Below are positions 25,101 to 36,740 of a stretch of DNA of 64,000 nt, piece by piece. The DNA lies in contig JAACJM010000011.1 in NCBI GenBank assembly GCA_013368315.1, positions 124,001-188,000 of the forward strand, read 5' to 3'. Numbering within the stretch: position 1 is the stretch's first letter; each line of letters opens with the position of its first letter. The DNA is from Tetrapyrgos nigripes (Eukaryota; Basidiomycota; Agaricomycetes; Agaricales; Campanellaceae). The notes beneath the pieces are model-generated. The model was not told where the DNA came from. It saw only the letters and a list, made by a program, of their open reading frames with translations, and did not search any database. Both the position numbers and the translations under genes were made by a program.

Positions 25101-25825
25101 TCCAGAGATTTCAGTAAAGGAGAGTCGGAAGTGAGTAAAGGAACGAGATGACGATTCCATAACTCGGACGACGAGGAAGATACAGCACGGTCGATGTCGT
25201 GCACTGTTATGCACCATGTCCCAACGATAGAAGAGACTTGGTCTTCATCAAGAAGGTCTGTTAGAGAGAAAAGAATCTGGTCCTTCACGGAAGGTATGTG
25301 GAGGAAAGATGAATGAAGACCGGCTGCGAGTGACCGAATACGACGCGACGGATGAAGGAAAAGGGATGGTACATGGTGTAGCTGGACGTCGTGTCAGTAA
25401 AGACCAGGAATATATAAAGAACAGTCCCAACGTACCCACACTGGCAACATATCCAGTAAGACAGCTTCATATTCCTCTGATTTATTCACCCAAGACGCCT
25501 GCAAATCCTCCAAAGCCTTTGCCTTTGTCACGATAGCCTTCTTTGACAAGCTCCTCAAGACTACAAGCAGCTCCGGTGGTAGACGATGAGCCAACCCGGT
25601 CGTCTCGAGTGGATCGGGTTGTACGGGTGCAGGCTTCACTGGAGGAATATACACTTTTTGTCTGGGTTCCTTCTTTGCGCCTTTCTTGCCGCCTTTCTCG
25701 CCCTTCTCTTTCTTGGGTTTCTTGTCTTTCTGGATAGGCTCTTCAATGATGCCAGAGGCTCCAGCTGCTTTGCGAGCATGTTTCTTGCGCGTACCAGAAG
25801 ACGCGGACGACTTTCCTTTGACCAT
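19169..25825 (-). CDS. LTN1: Listerin, RING E3 ubiquitin ligase of ribosome quality control
   Basis: A large minus-strand gene with many short introns, coding for roughly 1,700 residues or more. The start [20 protein letters not shown] and the segment [20 protein letters not shown] with DLQASWVN are typical of the Listerin N-terminal domain that binds the 60S-NEMF complex. The middle is a long array of helical HEAT/ARM-like repeats. The C-terminus is a variant [31 protein letters not shown], then SCPLCRSDI, with the first RING half joined across a short intron whose acceptor precedes TATCATCAGC. Listerin ubiquitinates nascent chains stalled on 60S subunits. Low-complexity acidic and lysine-rich insertions (near 24.3 and 25.7 kb) are common in the family. 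Start chosen because the lysine-rich opening is characteristic and nothing coding lies upstream in frame. Confidence 0.9.
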
Positions 25826-26263
25826 CGTGACCTATTCTCTCCAGTTTAATGAGGCGTTCCTACATAGAACAAAACAAGTACCTTTTACCGCAAAAAAGGT
25901 ACGTTTATGATAGCTCTACGCTCTGGAAAAGCCACAAACAATTTGGGAGATATGGAACGAAAATCCGATTAGAAATGACGTCGAAGTGGCTTAGTAACAT
26001 TTGATGAGTTATCTATTTGTCTTTATGTACAAAAGGCTTATCAGACGTGCAAATGGTAAGTACTCAAGTATCTATCCTATTTTTGCGTCAAGGTCCTTGG
26101 GAATGCAGAATACGGTATCTTTGGGGGGACGGGTAACAAGATCAAAGCGGCCATGAAAAACGTCTCTGTGACTCCTTCCCTTCAGTGCCCTCCTCCTGAC
26201 AACAAGCACATTGCGCTATTATTTTACTAGAGTTACGCCCACTTCAATGTTAGCTCCAGAGTC

Positions 26264-28488
26264 TTAAGACATTTCCCCAGCATCCCGTCCAGATTCTGAA
26301 GCACCCAGTACAGTCGTCTCCAACCCACTGAATCGATACAAGGATGGCAAGCTCGGGAGTGGCGGTTGGGCACGAACGACAGATGATAGTCGATAAGCTG
26401 GCAGCGATGCTGCTAGAGAAGTAGGTCTAGATCGATAACTAGGCAATGTGTCGACCGAGCTCAATTTACTTGCGAACGTATCATGCCTCGCAATTGCGGC
26501 AGTTGGGGAACTCGAACTCGTAGCCTGGCGATATCGATCAGGCTGATTCCGAGCCTGAGCATTACCATCATCGGGATTATGGGTGCGAAGTTCCGGTTCG
26601 GACTGAACTTGTTCAGCATCAGAGATGGAATCATTGGTTGGTGAACTTGGTTGAGGGAACGGGGGCGGTGGCGGTGGAGGTAAAGGTGGCGGGGCTCTTT
26701 CAGTCAAAGGACCGGCGGACCGAACCTGTCCAACATCAGAGATGTAATCGTCGGTCGGTGTACTTGGTTGAGGGAACGGTGGAGGTGGAGGTCGCGGTCG
26801 CCGAGTCCAAGGATCAGTGGCTACAGGCGGATTGGGCACGCTGTAGACATCATTGTTTCCTGATATCTCTGGATCTGATCCTCTGTCCTTCACAGGTCTA
26901 GTAGATCGAAAGATTTTTCGGAGGAAACCTGACAAGGATTGCATAGTGCTTCCAAGACCATTTGGTTTATCACTTATTTGGGCAAATCTCTGAAGTTTCT
27001 TCTGACCGATGAGCCTGTCGCAAAGAAAGGAGACGTCAATAATACCCTCGAAGAGATAAAATTGACAATTGCTAGCTTACGATGCCAGTAGACAGTTTGA
27101 GAAAACTGGAAGATCATGTTATTTTCTGATGTCAGTATTTCGATTCGAATCATGCAAACCAGATTTAACTTGCCTTTGGAAAGAATAATGAAGATGGCAA
27201 TGGCACGGACTAGACGGCAGTCTGTTAGAGCTCGTGTAATCATGAAAGAAAGGTGTGGAAATTACTCAGGGTTCTGTTGAGTCGTTGGGACTAAGAATGA
27301 ATCAGTCAGCCTGAACTTATTTGGCAAAGAGAGAATCACCAGTGCCAAGTTGACCACAGCAACGATACTACATAATAAGCATAAGCATCGTGACAGAAAG
27401 AAAGAGTCAATAATCAAGTAAGCTGAGCAACTACATGCCTTGCAAGTGCACCGGTCTCTAATTGAGAGAGATTGATTATCAGTCATTATACCACCACAGC
27501 TCGGAAATAGCAGCGCACTCACGTACAATCCATCTCAAAACAATCTCCAACCATTTCAAGGGGCTGAGATGATCAAACAATCAGTTTTACTATTACTACC
27601 GGTGTCCCGCCCAGAAATCAAGAACAACTTACCCATCTTGTTCCAAGTCTTCAAACATGATTGTGGCACTCTTCCTATTCCTCCAGAACAAAATCCCCAT
27701 CACCAAAGGGATGAGTATTTCCATCAGCATCCCAGCCGCGAGCTCTATTTTCATAATCGAAAGAGGGGACTCGAAGCTATCCAGATTGCGGACACGTACA
27801 GCTAAGAACAGCCAACCCGCACATCGAATCCAGGTTACCAACAGTCCTAGCAACGTCAGTCCCGTAACCCAGAAACGACGAGGGGCCAATTGTCGAATGT
27901 GAATTAAATAGAAGGACTGAAAGAATTTTTGATATATATCATTAAGACTGCGCACGTTTAACAACTCGAACTAACTCACCTCCGTCAATGCAACACTCAC
28001 AGCGGAGGGCCAAAGAGTAGATGAGAGCCCTCCAGGTGTATCAAACACCAGTGCTTCAACATCCCCAAAATTTGTTATACTGAAGTTGTAGATAAAGCGT
28101 GCGCCGGCGACGTAGCCAGCAAGTTCAAGCGCCCTATAAGTGGTCATAATCTTAATACTACCCACATCTTGAGGATGAAAACGGCTCACCATACGAGTAT
28201 AACCTGTAGATGTCAAGTTTGCGGAGTTGTAAGCAATGGATGTCCATGACATATACAGAAAATGATCGTACAAGAATTGTTAGTGGACGCCAGTCCTTCG
28301 GGGCCCTAGATAATCGTTCGTCACCGAATCCAAGGAGCAGAATGGATTACGCACCTTCGAAGGTAGAGATATATCTGGATGGTCAAAGAACTGAGCAGGA
28401 CTGCAGAGATATCTTGTGCGATTACGAACGGCCCGAGAGTAGGGTTGAGGTTAAACGAAGGAGCTGAGGGAGCTTGGATGCTCGCCAT
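26264..28488 (-). CDS. DUF6534-type integral membrane protein
   Basis: A multi-exon membrane protein starting MASIQAPSAPSFNLNPTLGP followed by FVIAQDISAVLLSSLTIQIY. Further membrane segments are LAPRRFWVTGLTLLGLLVTW, MKIELAAGMLMEILIPLVMG, PLKWLEIVLRWIV, and SIVAVVNLALVI or its spliced variant. The Q/ETGAL-SIVA join and the LSK-VFSN-LLAS join match the conserved layout of the large basidiomycete DUF6534 family of seven-helix proteins of unknown function. The cytosolic tail (about 230 residues) is Pro/Ser-rich, with PPPPLPPPPPPPFPQPS and a near repeat of the block TDDYISDVGQVRSAG / TNDSISDAEQVQSE. Two of its introns (27368-27438 and 27106-27173) need GC donors to keep the family motifs. It is divergent from the Jen1-like transporter. 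Confidence 0.72.
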
Positions 28489-29462
28489 CCCTCACTACCT
28501 ATGAAGTAGCGAGTGAAATTGAAGGAAAGTTATGCAGAATGAGGAGTGACGCGAGTACCAGACTTTAAGAGAAGGGGAGTCTCGAGAAAAAGTCCTCCAG
28601 CAGTTGATTTTGTAGGGTTTGGAGGTTTCCTGCCGTATCTCAATGCGTACAGCCTGAATCAGCATCATAATGTTACAGATCTGCACTGAAAGAGCTATTG
28701 TGGCAAAGATATTCAGATTCCGACAAGAATAACGCAGTACTATATCGAGGAGCCACTCTATCCCGAGAATATCAAAGAATGAGAGAAGTGATCGTGGTCG
28801 ATACCGCTAGTAGTACTGCTTTGTGAAATAAGTACGCACGATTCCGGGAGGAGGATCTATCTTAGTCACTGCTAGCGAAGCACAAAACTGACCGTCAAAT
28901 CGCTAGGAGTTTTTTCGCCATTCGAGGCATGGTCTTGCAGGCAGACTCGGAGATGCGTCCGGCCGAAGAATCAGCTGCCCTCTAATCCTGCCTAACCAGT
29001 CTGTCAGCCATTTTTGGAGAGTGAATAGATAGAGAATCTATAGAGGACTGGTCAGTCCCAAGCTATGTATAGACTTGACATGGAGGATTGGCAGCTCGAG
29101 CGAAAACTTGGCCTTGTTTGACCTCAAAACTTGCTATCTTCCCACGGGGACCCCCTTCCTAAAAGGACCTTGGACTAAACCCTTAAAACCGAGCTCGTAT
29201 TTGGGAAGGCATAGTTTCCTATACGCCTCAGGCTCCTCGCAGAGACCATCTTCCGGCGATATGTCGCGTCTACCACCCTTTTCTCCAAATTTTGGCGGGA
29301 TGGAGTGGAAGTAGTCTGCCAAAGTCAGCAGATCCTGGCTCATTGCAATTGATGAGAGACTGCTTCCCATTCCCAACACTTCTTTTGCGTTGTTTTTAGA
29401 TTTCTGAGACCGCTGACCTATGTCAAGGTACTCTACAATGTACATCTCACACCCAGACGTCC
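28489..29462. other. Divergent promoter region between DUF6534 gene and Jen1-like gene
   Basis: About 970 bp without a supported gene. ORFs here are short, overlap each other and use non-ATG starts. It must hold the promoters of both divergent membrane-protein genes; no clear TATA box or repeated operator stands out. Confidence 0.5.
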
Positions 29463-31349
29463 ATGAACTTTGCAAACGTCCAAACTATCCTGAAATTACC
29501 CCGTCGTCAAACTGATGAGCAGCAAATCCCATTGCTGACGGTGCTATCCAGATTGACCTGGTTGCAATGGTCTCATTTCATCTCTGGGTAAGGATATGTC
29601 TCAATTTGTCTGTGCGCTCTTCACAACTCACCCCAACTCGTTACAGTTTTCTTTCATGGAGTTGCGACGCTATGGATTTTTACTCCGTTTCGCTCAGTCT
29701 TACAAGTCTCTCAACGAAGTTCGGGAAGGATACTCATGAAATTGTACGTCTTGGTAACTCGCAATCAATTGTCTTTCTCAATCTGTATCATCCAAAAGAC
29801 CACAGCCATAACTCTCAGTCTCCTGCTCAGAACAATCGGCGCAATCATCTTTGGATTCCTATCCGACCGTTTCGGTCGCAAATGGCCTCTCGTCAGCAAC
29901 CTTCTCTTTGTTACGATCCTCGAGCTCGGTACCAGCTTCGTTCAAACATACGATCAATTCCTCGCCGTACGCGCTTTATTCGGAATAGGCATGGGTGGTA
30001 TATGGGGATTAGCTTCGTCCACAGCTCTAGAGAACCTTCCCGTCGAAGTGAGAGGATTGGCGTCAGGAGTTCTTCAAGAAGGGTATGCGTTGGGATGCAT
30101 ATTGGCTGGGGTAGTTAATCTGAGCCTTGTACCGGAAAAGCAGGAGCAGTTGGGCGTCGATTCGTGGAGGGCGCTGTTTTGGGTCGCAAGTGGGATTAGC
30201 TTCTTCACTGCAGTTTTCACGATGGTGATACCGGAATCCAGGGTGTTTGTGAGGGCAAAAAGAGAAACTGAAGGGATTGGTGCGATGCAGAGGACGAGGG
30301 TATTCGTTGAAGAGACTAGGAAGATGGTGCAGTTACACTGGAAGGTTTTCATCTATGCTTTCTTGTTGATGACTGGTGAGTGGTCTGACAGTTTCCAAGA
30401 ATTCAGACTGAGATTTCATCTAGGCTTCACTTTCATTTCACATGGCTCACAGGTACGGTCACAGCTCGCCTAGAAGACCCACAGTAGTAGTTGCTGACGA
30501 GGTGCTCCTCAGGATCTCTATCCGACCTTCCTCCAACAAAGCAAAGGGTTTAGTGTACGAGATGCGAGCTTAGCTACCATAATTGGGTTTTGTGTGAGTG
30601 AATACTACAGACTTTACCATGCACGTTTTCCTGAACGAATTGCTCAAGGGCGCAATCGTTGGCGGAGCCTTCGCAGGCTGGATCTCCCAATACATTGGGA
30701 GACGCTTAACCTTGATTTTCTACATGATTCTTACTGGTGCGGTCATACCACTATGGATCCTTCCGACCTCGTTCGCAGCTCTCTCAGCCGGAGCTTTTAT
30801 GATTCAGTTCGCCGCGCAGGGGTCTGGGGGAGTAGTGAGTACTCTCAAGCTCGTTTTGTGTCTCCAGCCATACCAAGTAATTGTTAATGCTCCTCCCCAG
30901 ATTCCTATCCAACTCTCAGAAGTATCGCCACCCGCTTTTCGAGCATCTTTCTCTGGTATCGCATATCAACTCGGAAGCATGGTTTCTAGTGCTAGTGCGC
31001 AGATTGAAGCTAGTGAGTGCCCTGAGTTCTGTCTTCCAAAATCACCACTGTTTCTCACACCCAACGTTTAGCTGGTGGCGACAACCTCCGAGTATTCCTC
31101 TCCAAATCTGACGGGACATTCGCGAATGTCCCCGACTACGGTACCGTCCAAGGCATCCTAATAGGCGTTACAGCTGCCTTCGTTCTGATAGTGACGCTCC
31201 TAGGCCCGGAGAATCATGGAAGTCATTTTGAAAGGTACAAAGCGGCATTTGAGGAAGGTGGTGGGGAAGATGCGGTAGCGGAGCGGGAGAGTGCTTCTGT
31301 GGATGAGGTTGATCAGCAGTATAAGGAGAAAGGCTTGATGTCGAGCTAG
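29463..31349 (+). CDS. Jen1-like monocarboxylate/proton symporter, major facilitator superfamily
   Basis: Spliced exons give an MFS protein of about 500 residues. The first spliced part reads LSWSCDAMDFYSVSLSLTSL, with the MDF(Y/F)SVSLS motif of the Jen1 lactate/pyruvate permease family. Next are LLLRTIGAIIFGFLSDRFGR, the MFS loop 2-3 signature (DRFGRKWP), then FLAVRALFGIGMGG and LPVEVRGLASGVLQEGYALG. The second half has HGSQDLYPTFLQQSKGFSV, AGWISQYIGRRLTL and PPAFRASFSGIAYQLGSM. The HGSQDLYPTFL loop is diagnostic of Jen1 relatives. It ends in a hydrophilic acidic tail (QQYKEKGLMSS). Expected role: proton-coupled uptake of lactate, pyruvate or short dicarboxylates at the plasma membrane. In yeasts such genes are glucose-repressed; nothing here lets me confirm that. 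Confidence 0.83.
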
Positions 31350-31689
31350 AGGGTGGTAGCAAATCATCGGAGATTACTGGAGTCTGATATTTATTGGGAG
31401 ATCTGCAGACTACGATCGCTAGTAAAGGAAAAAAGTCATGTATCTATAGAGCGAGGTTCCTCGAGCTCGGAACTTTTACTTGGCCTGTGGAACTGTTAAG
31501 GTCTAGCCCCTCGGAAGATCCTCAATGCCTGTAAATTATTCGTCGCAACATGAACCAGCATGAAGCTGTACTCAGTACTCAGTACTCAGCGCTCAGATTG
31601 AGTTTGACTCTGAGCAGTGAGGACAACGAGGCCGCAGGCGCTTCGCTCATTTTATCATGTGGATCATCTACACTGCCCCTAATCAGTGG

Positions 31690-31697
31690 TATAAATA
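31690..31697 (+). promoter_or_regulatory. TATA box of F-box gene A
   Basis: TATAAATA lies 63 bp before the ATG. A second TATAAA element follows about 27 bp later. Both are kept in the paralogous promoter ahead of 34615, which supports function. Confidence 0.45.
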
Positions 31698-31752
31698 TTC
31701 CCTCCAATTGGTATAAACCGCCGATCCTTCAACCGGTACACTCCACTCCATT

Positions 31753-33257
31753 ATGCCCCAATTCTCTCCTTCTGAGCTCCCAATCGAGCTCATCAACCTC
31801 ATAATCGACCAACTTCACGATTCAAGGCCTGATTTGAAGACGTGCGCCCTTGTTCACCGCGACTGGCTTCCACAGTCGCGTTACCATCTCTTCCACGATA
31901 TTGAGCTCTACCAGAACGGTGTCGCCCCTTTTCTTGAGCTATGCTCCAGCCCATACTCTACCCTACCTCTCGCACACGTCCAAACTTTCGGCCTTGCCAC
32001 GAATCTCGTGGTTGAAGGCGAGCCAGAGGACAAAACCATGCACAACTGTCCTGCGCTCGACCAACTTTTGACGTGGCAGTCCCCTGAAACGGAGAGAAAG
32101 TTGATTACTGAGCTGGTATTTGAACATCTTCGGGCGCTGTCGTTGAGCGGGATAGGATGGTGGACGCTTTCTGACAACGCTAAAGCAGCTTTACATGGAG
32201 GCTTTACATCCCTCACTGAGCTGAAGCTGTGGAATGTCGTGTTTGGGTTTGAAGACGAATTTGTGGAGCTACTAGGCGCCTTGCATGGCTTGCAGAAATT
32301 GCGTCTTGACGGCGTGGTCCTGCGTCGTCGTTCAGCCGGGGATATTGACGTCAACGAACGTAAAAATCTTCCGCAATCCCTCCATGCCATTGACATGCTA
32401 GATCTTTCCGAGAAGTCCCCAAGAATCATCGAGCTCATGACATCTTGTCCTTCTCTGAAAAGCTTCAGCGGTCATATCGCAAATTTCTCTGATATCACGA
32501 CGGAATGTGCCCAAGCTATCACGAAACTGTTGGAATCTGCAGGTAGTTCTTTGGAGAACTTTAGCTTCGAAGTTCAAGCTGCAGGGATGTTGAAGTATGA
32601 TATGGATCTTGGTAACTATCTCGCTATTACTAGACTGAGTTTACCGCTTACATTTTTCTCATTTTTAGATGCTGTCCTCCAACACATTGACTTGACCACG
32701 AATGCCAATCTTCAATCCATCCATCTCAGGATTGACGATAGTTCATATCTTCTTCCCTTTCTACGACGTCTGACCAACAGCTCTAATACACCAAGCCTCA
32801 AAAAGCTGCATATCCCCAACTTTCTGTCCGGTAGCTCCGGTTTCAGCAGGGATTCGACTGATCCAGAGCTCGAAGTGGTCGACAAGTTACTCCAACATCC
32901 TTACTTTTCGAGTCTTGAAGAATTTCGCTGTCAGGTTTGCGTCCTTTTCGGACTGGAAGACGTCAAAGGACAACCAGAAAGAACGTACGACAGACCCAAC
33001 GAAGGATCGCAACCACTCGCAGATATGGCGTCGAAGATTGATGAATTGAAGTCGGGGTTGCCGAACTTGAATAAGAGAGGAGCGCTCAAAGTAGACGAGT
33101 ACTTCCGGTAAGTTTTGCGGTTACGTTTGAAACTTGAGCTGTATTTTTTCCGTGTAGGTTCATGTCATGGCAGTTGTGGGGACCCGGAAGAGGACGTTAC
33201 TCTGATTCCGAATCGGAAAGTGACTCTGAGACCACGACGAGAAGGAGGAGGCCCTGA
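31753..33257 (+). CDS. F-box protein with degenerate leucine-rich repeats, copy A
   Basis: Exon 1 (31753-33107) and exon 2 (33158-33257) are joined by a 50-base GT-AG intron, giving 484 residues. An N-terminal F-box is visible as LPIELINLIIDQLHDSRPDL followed by KTCALVHRDWLPQSRYHLF, the Skp1-binding part of SCF ubiquitin ligases. The rest shows spaced leucine motifs (LTELKLWNVVFGFEDEFVEL, LHGLQKLRLDGVVL, CPSLKSFSGHIANF, PSLKKLHIPNF), a presumed substrate-binding LRR-like surface. The second exon codes a short Ser/Asp/Glu tract (YSDSESESDSE) ending in arginines. Proteins of this layout form very large families in agaricomycetes with unknown substrates. The paralogue at 34615 is about 94% identical by eye. 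Confidence 0.83.
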
Positions 33258-33449
33258 TAGAATATGAGTCTGAGAACACCGAGGCACAATCAGAGAACAG
33301 CGAATCCGAGCCACGAGTTGTAGTCTAGGTTGCCAAGGTGTGTACGTAGCGAAGGGTCCAACGTCCAACGTTTAGATGTGGCAACTCGAAGTTGTGTGAA
33401 TATTTTCGATACAACTTGGAATTAGTATGTGTTACAATTAATAGAACGG

Positions 33450-33684
33450 TGTAAGGGGCCGGTTCGGACCTATATCATTCGTCCGAATTCCGTCGGGTAT
33501 ATAATCATGCTGCGGGCTTCGCCTGCTTCCCTTAGTCTTTTACCTCTTACCATCGCTTCATCGTTGCCTGTATTTGTCTCTACCCTCGTATTCTCTGCTA
33601 TAGAATGGGTTTATTTGGAGATTTTTGCACGAAGCACCAAGAGACCGACTCACCACCCTTCACGGCTATTTTAGAGCCGTTACA
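33450..33684 (+). mobile_element. Solo LTR of a retrotransposon, 235 bp, with 5-bp target duplication
   Basis: The element starts TGTAAGGG and ends CGTTACA, so it has TG...CA ends with a short imperfect inverted repeat (TGTAA). It is flanked by AACGG at 33445-33449 and 33685-33689. The paralogous position in the tandem copy (36316-36320) holds a single AACGG with matching flanks on both sides, an empty site. A TATATAAT-like element lies inside. No internal retrotransposon coding sequence is present, so it is a solo LTR left by recombination. Orientation is tentative. Confidence 0.82.
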
Positions 33685-34429
33685 AACGGATAATAATTAC
33701 TGGGTGGTATAATGAGGTATGAATGTATGCAATGGGGATTCCTGTTGGCAATGACCAACTACTACTCAGCTTCCTTTCGTCAGATTTGGATTGACCCATA
33801 CTCTCGAAATAAACAAGAACAAAAGACGCCTCGACTTTTAAGTGGACATTGGAATTTGGGAGTCTGTACTACTGTCAGTGGCTCCGAGACGACCATAAAG
33901 CGAGAGACTTAACATGAATTTCTACCAAATCTAATAACACAGAGGGAGCACCCGGAAAACCAAATGAACGATCGTTGTAAAGGATTGTAACCACCAACAA
34001 CAGTCGCTACAGTACAGAGATTGTTTGGGATCTGAACGTGGAGGTGGGGCTGTAGTTGGGAATGCTTGATGAGTGACAGTTGTGGAAGAATGATCCAACG
34101 GACGCGAACTGATGGTAATACCGCCAGGGCAATACTTCACGACGAGTCAGTATATGGACCAAATCCTCACCTGTTTAAATAAACCAGAACGCTTTCTACA
34201 AGAGGACGGCTCTAGAGCAGATGATACGCAACGCGAAGGATGTTTGCCAAGTAAGGCTTCTACTTTTTCGTATTTGTATCCTTTATCTTGGGCTGGCAGC
34301 ACACTGAAAGAATCTGGCTGTCTCGCATTCTCTAAGATGAGTCTCCGAGCCCTATATTAAGTAACTTGAGTTTTTCTGCATAAGGCGAGTCACGGTGTTT
34401 CATTCATTTCTGGTCTTGGCCTCAGGTCG

Positions 34430-36740
34430 AGACCCTCGGAAGATGCTAAAACTCTGCCTATAAATTAAATTTAAATCGGCCGCAACATGAACAAAAGGCT
34501 GTAGGCGCTTCGCTCAGGAGATCATGGGGCACTGCCCTAATCAGTGATATAAATATTCCCCTCTAACAAGCGGTATAAATCGCCAATCCTTCAACCGGTA
34601 CACTCCACTCCGTTATGCCCCAATCTTCTCCTGAGCTCCCAATTGAGCTCATCAACCTCATAATCGACCAACTTCACGATTCAAGGCCTGATTTGAAGAC
34701 GTGCGCCCTTGTTCACCGCGACTGGCTTCCACAGTCGCGTTACCATCTCTTCCACAATATCGAGCTCTACCAAAACGGTGTCGCCCCTTTTCTTGAGCTA
34801 TGCTCCAGTCCATACTCTACCCTACCTCTCGCACACGTCCAAACTTTCGGCCTTGCCACGAATCTCGTGGTTGAAGGCGAGCCAGAGGACAAAACCATGC
34901 ACAACTGTCCTGCGCTCGACCAACTTTTGACGTGGCAGTCCCCTGAAACGGAGAGAAAGTTGATTACTGAGCTGGTATTTGAACATCTTCGGGCGCTGTC
35001 GTTGAGCTGGATAGGATGGTGGACGCTTTCCGACAACGCTAAAGCAGCTTTACATGGAGGCTTTACATCCCTCACCGAGCTGAAGCTGTGGAATGTCGTG
35101 TTTGGGTTTGAAGACGAAATTTTGGAGCTACTAGGCGCCTTGCATAGCTTGCAGAAATTGCGTCTTGACGGCGTGGTCCTGCGTCGTCGTTCAGCCGGGG
35201 ATATTGACGTCAACGAACGTAAAAATCTTCCGCAATCCCTCCATGCCATTGACATGCCAAATCTTTCCGAGATGTCCCCAAGAGTCATCGAGCTCATGAC
35301 ACCTTGCCCTTCTCTGAAAAGCTTCAGCGGTCATATCGTGAATTTCTCTGATATCACGACGGAATGTGCCCAAGCTATCACGAAACTGTTGGAATCTGCA
35401 GGTAGTTCTTTGGAGAACTTTAGCTTTGAAGTTCAAGCTGCAGGGATGTTGAAGCATGATATGGATCTTGGTAACTCTCTCGCTATTACTAGACTGAGTT
35501 TACCGCTCACATTTTTCTCATTTTTAGATGCTGTCCTCCAACACATTGACTTGACCACGAATGCCAATCTTCAGTCCATCCATCTCAGGATTGACGATAG
35601 TTCATATCTCCTCCCCTTTCTACGACGTCTAACCAGCAGCTCTAATACACCAAGCCTCAAAAAGCTGCATATCCCCAACTTTCTGTCCGATAGCTCCGGT
35701 TTCAGCAGGGATTCGACTGATCCAGAGCTCGAAGAGGTCGACAAGTTATTACAACACCCTTACTTTTCGAGTCTTGAAGAATTTCGCTGTCAGATCTGCG
35801 TCCCTTTCGGACTGAAAGATGTCAAAGGACAACCAAAAGGATGGTACGACAGACCCAACGAAGGATCGCAACCACTCGCAGATATGGTGTCGAAGATCGA
35901 TGAATTGAAGTCGAGGTTGCCGAGGTTGAATAAGAGAGGAGCACTCAAAGTAGACGAGTACTTCCGGTAAGTTTTGCGGCTGCGTTTGAAACTTGAGCTG
36001 TATTTTTTCCGTGTAGGTTCATGTCATGGCAGTTGTGGGGACCCGGAAGAGGACGTTACTCTGATTCCGAATCGGAAAGCGACTCTGAGACCACGACGAG
36101 AAGGAGGAGCCTGAGGGGAGCAGCCTGATAGGATATGAGTCTGAGAACACCGAAGCACAATCGGAGAATAGCGAATACGAGCCACGAGTTGTAGTCTAGG
36201 TTGCCAAGGTGTGTACGTAGCGAAGGGTCCAGCGTCCAACGCTCAGATGTGGCAACTCGGAGTTGTGCGAATATTTTCGATACAATTTGGAACTAGTAGG
36301 TATTACAATTAATAGAACGGATAATAATTACTGGATGGTATAATGAGGTATGAATGTATGCAATGGGGATTCCTTTTGGCAATGATCAACTACTACTCAG
36401 CTTCCCTTCGTCAGACTTGGATTGACCTGTACCCCGGTCGAAATAAACAAGAACAAAAGACTCGACTTTTACGTGGACGTTGAAATTTGGGAGTCTGTAC
36501 TGGCTCCGAGACGGCCATAAAACGAGAGAATTAACATGAATTTCTACCAAATCTAATAACAAAGAGGGACCACCTGGAAAAACAAACGAACGATCGTTGA
36601 AAAGGATTGTAGCCGCCAGGCACAGTTGCCACAGTACATGAACGGAATCAACGGATTAACCATTTTTAGTACCCGCGCTTCCTAATTTCTTGAAATTCTC
36701 CAGATTGGAGATTGTTTAGGCTCTGAAGATCTGAACATTG
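34430..36740 (+). repeat. Tandem duplication, unit B (F-box gene with flanks)
   Basis: Second copy of the F-box unit. It lacks the LTR present in unit A but has about 75 bp near 36638-36712 that unit A does not (unit A runs straight from CACAGTAC to AGATTGTTT). Between the units lies about 380 bp of unrelated DNA. Confidence 0.78.
34615..36128 (+). CDS. F-box protein with degenerate leucine-rich repeats, copy B
   Basis: Exon 1 (34615-35966) and exon 2 (36017-36128) join through a 50-base intron at the same place as copy A, giving about 487 residues. The F-box (LPIELINLIIDQLHDSRPDL) is unchanged; differences are scattered over the leucine-rich part (for example ILELLGALHSLQKL for VELLGALHGLQKL) and the loop FGLKDVKGQPKGWYDRP. 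The stop of copy A is bypassed here by a small sequence change, so the tail ends RSLRGAA rather than RRRP. One residue is missing near the start (MPQSSPELP against MPQFSPSELP). Both copies look intact and potentially functional. Confidence 0.83.

Larger units (their letters stand above)
31500..34050 (+). repeat. Tandem duplication, unit A (F-box gene with flanks)
   Basis: DNA from about 31500 to 34050 is closely similar to about 34430-36740, including promoter, both exons, the intron and over 700 bp downstream. The start codons are 2862 bp apart. Unit A is longer on the 3' side because it carries a 235-bp LTR insertion. Boundaries are approximate, judged by eye. Confidence 0.8.

Noticed and set aside
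29134..29475. A 113-codon minus-strand frame in the Jen1-like promoter
   Set aside because: It overlaps the transporter start codon, has no family features and uses a doubtful start.
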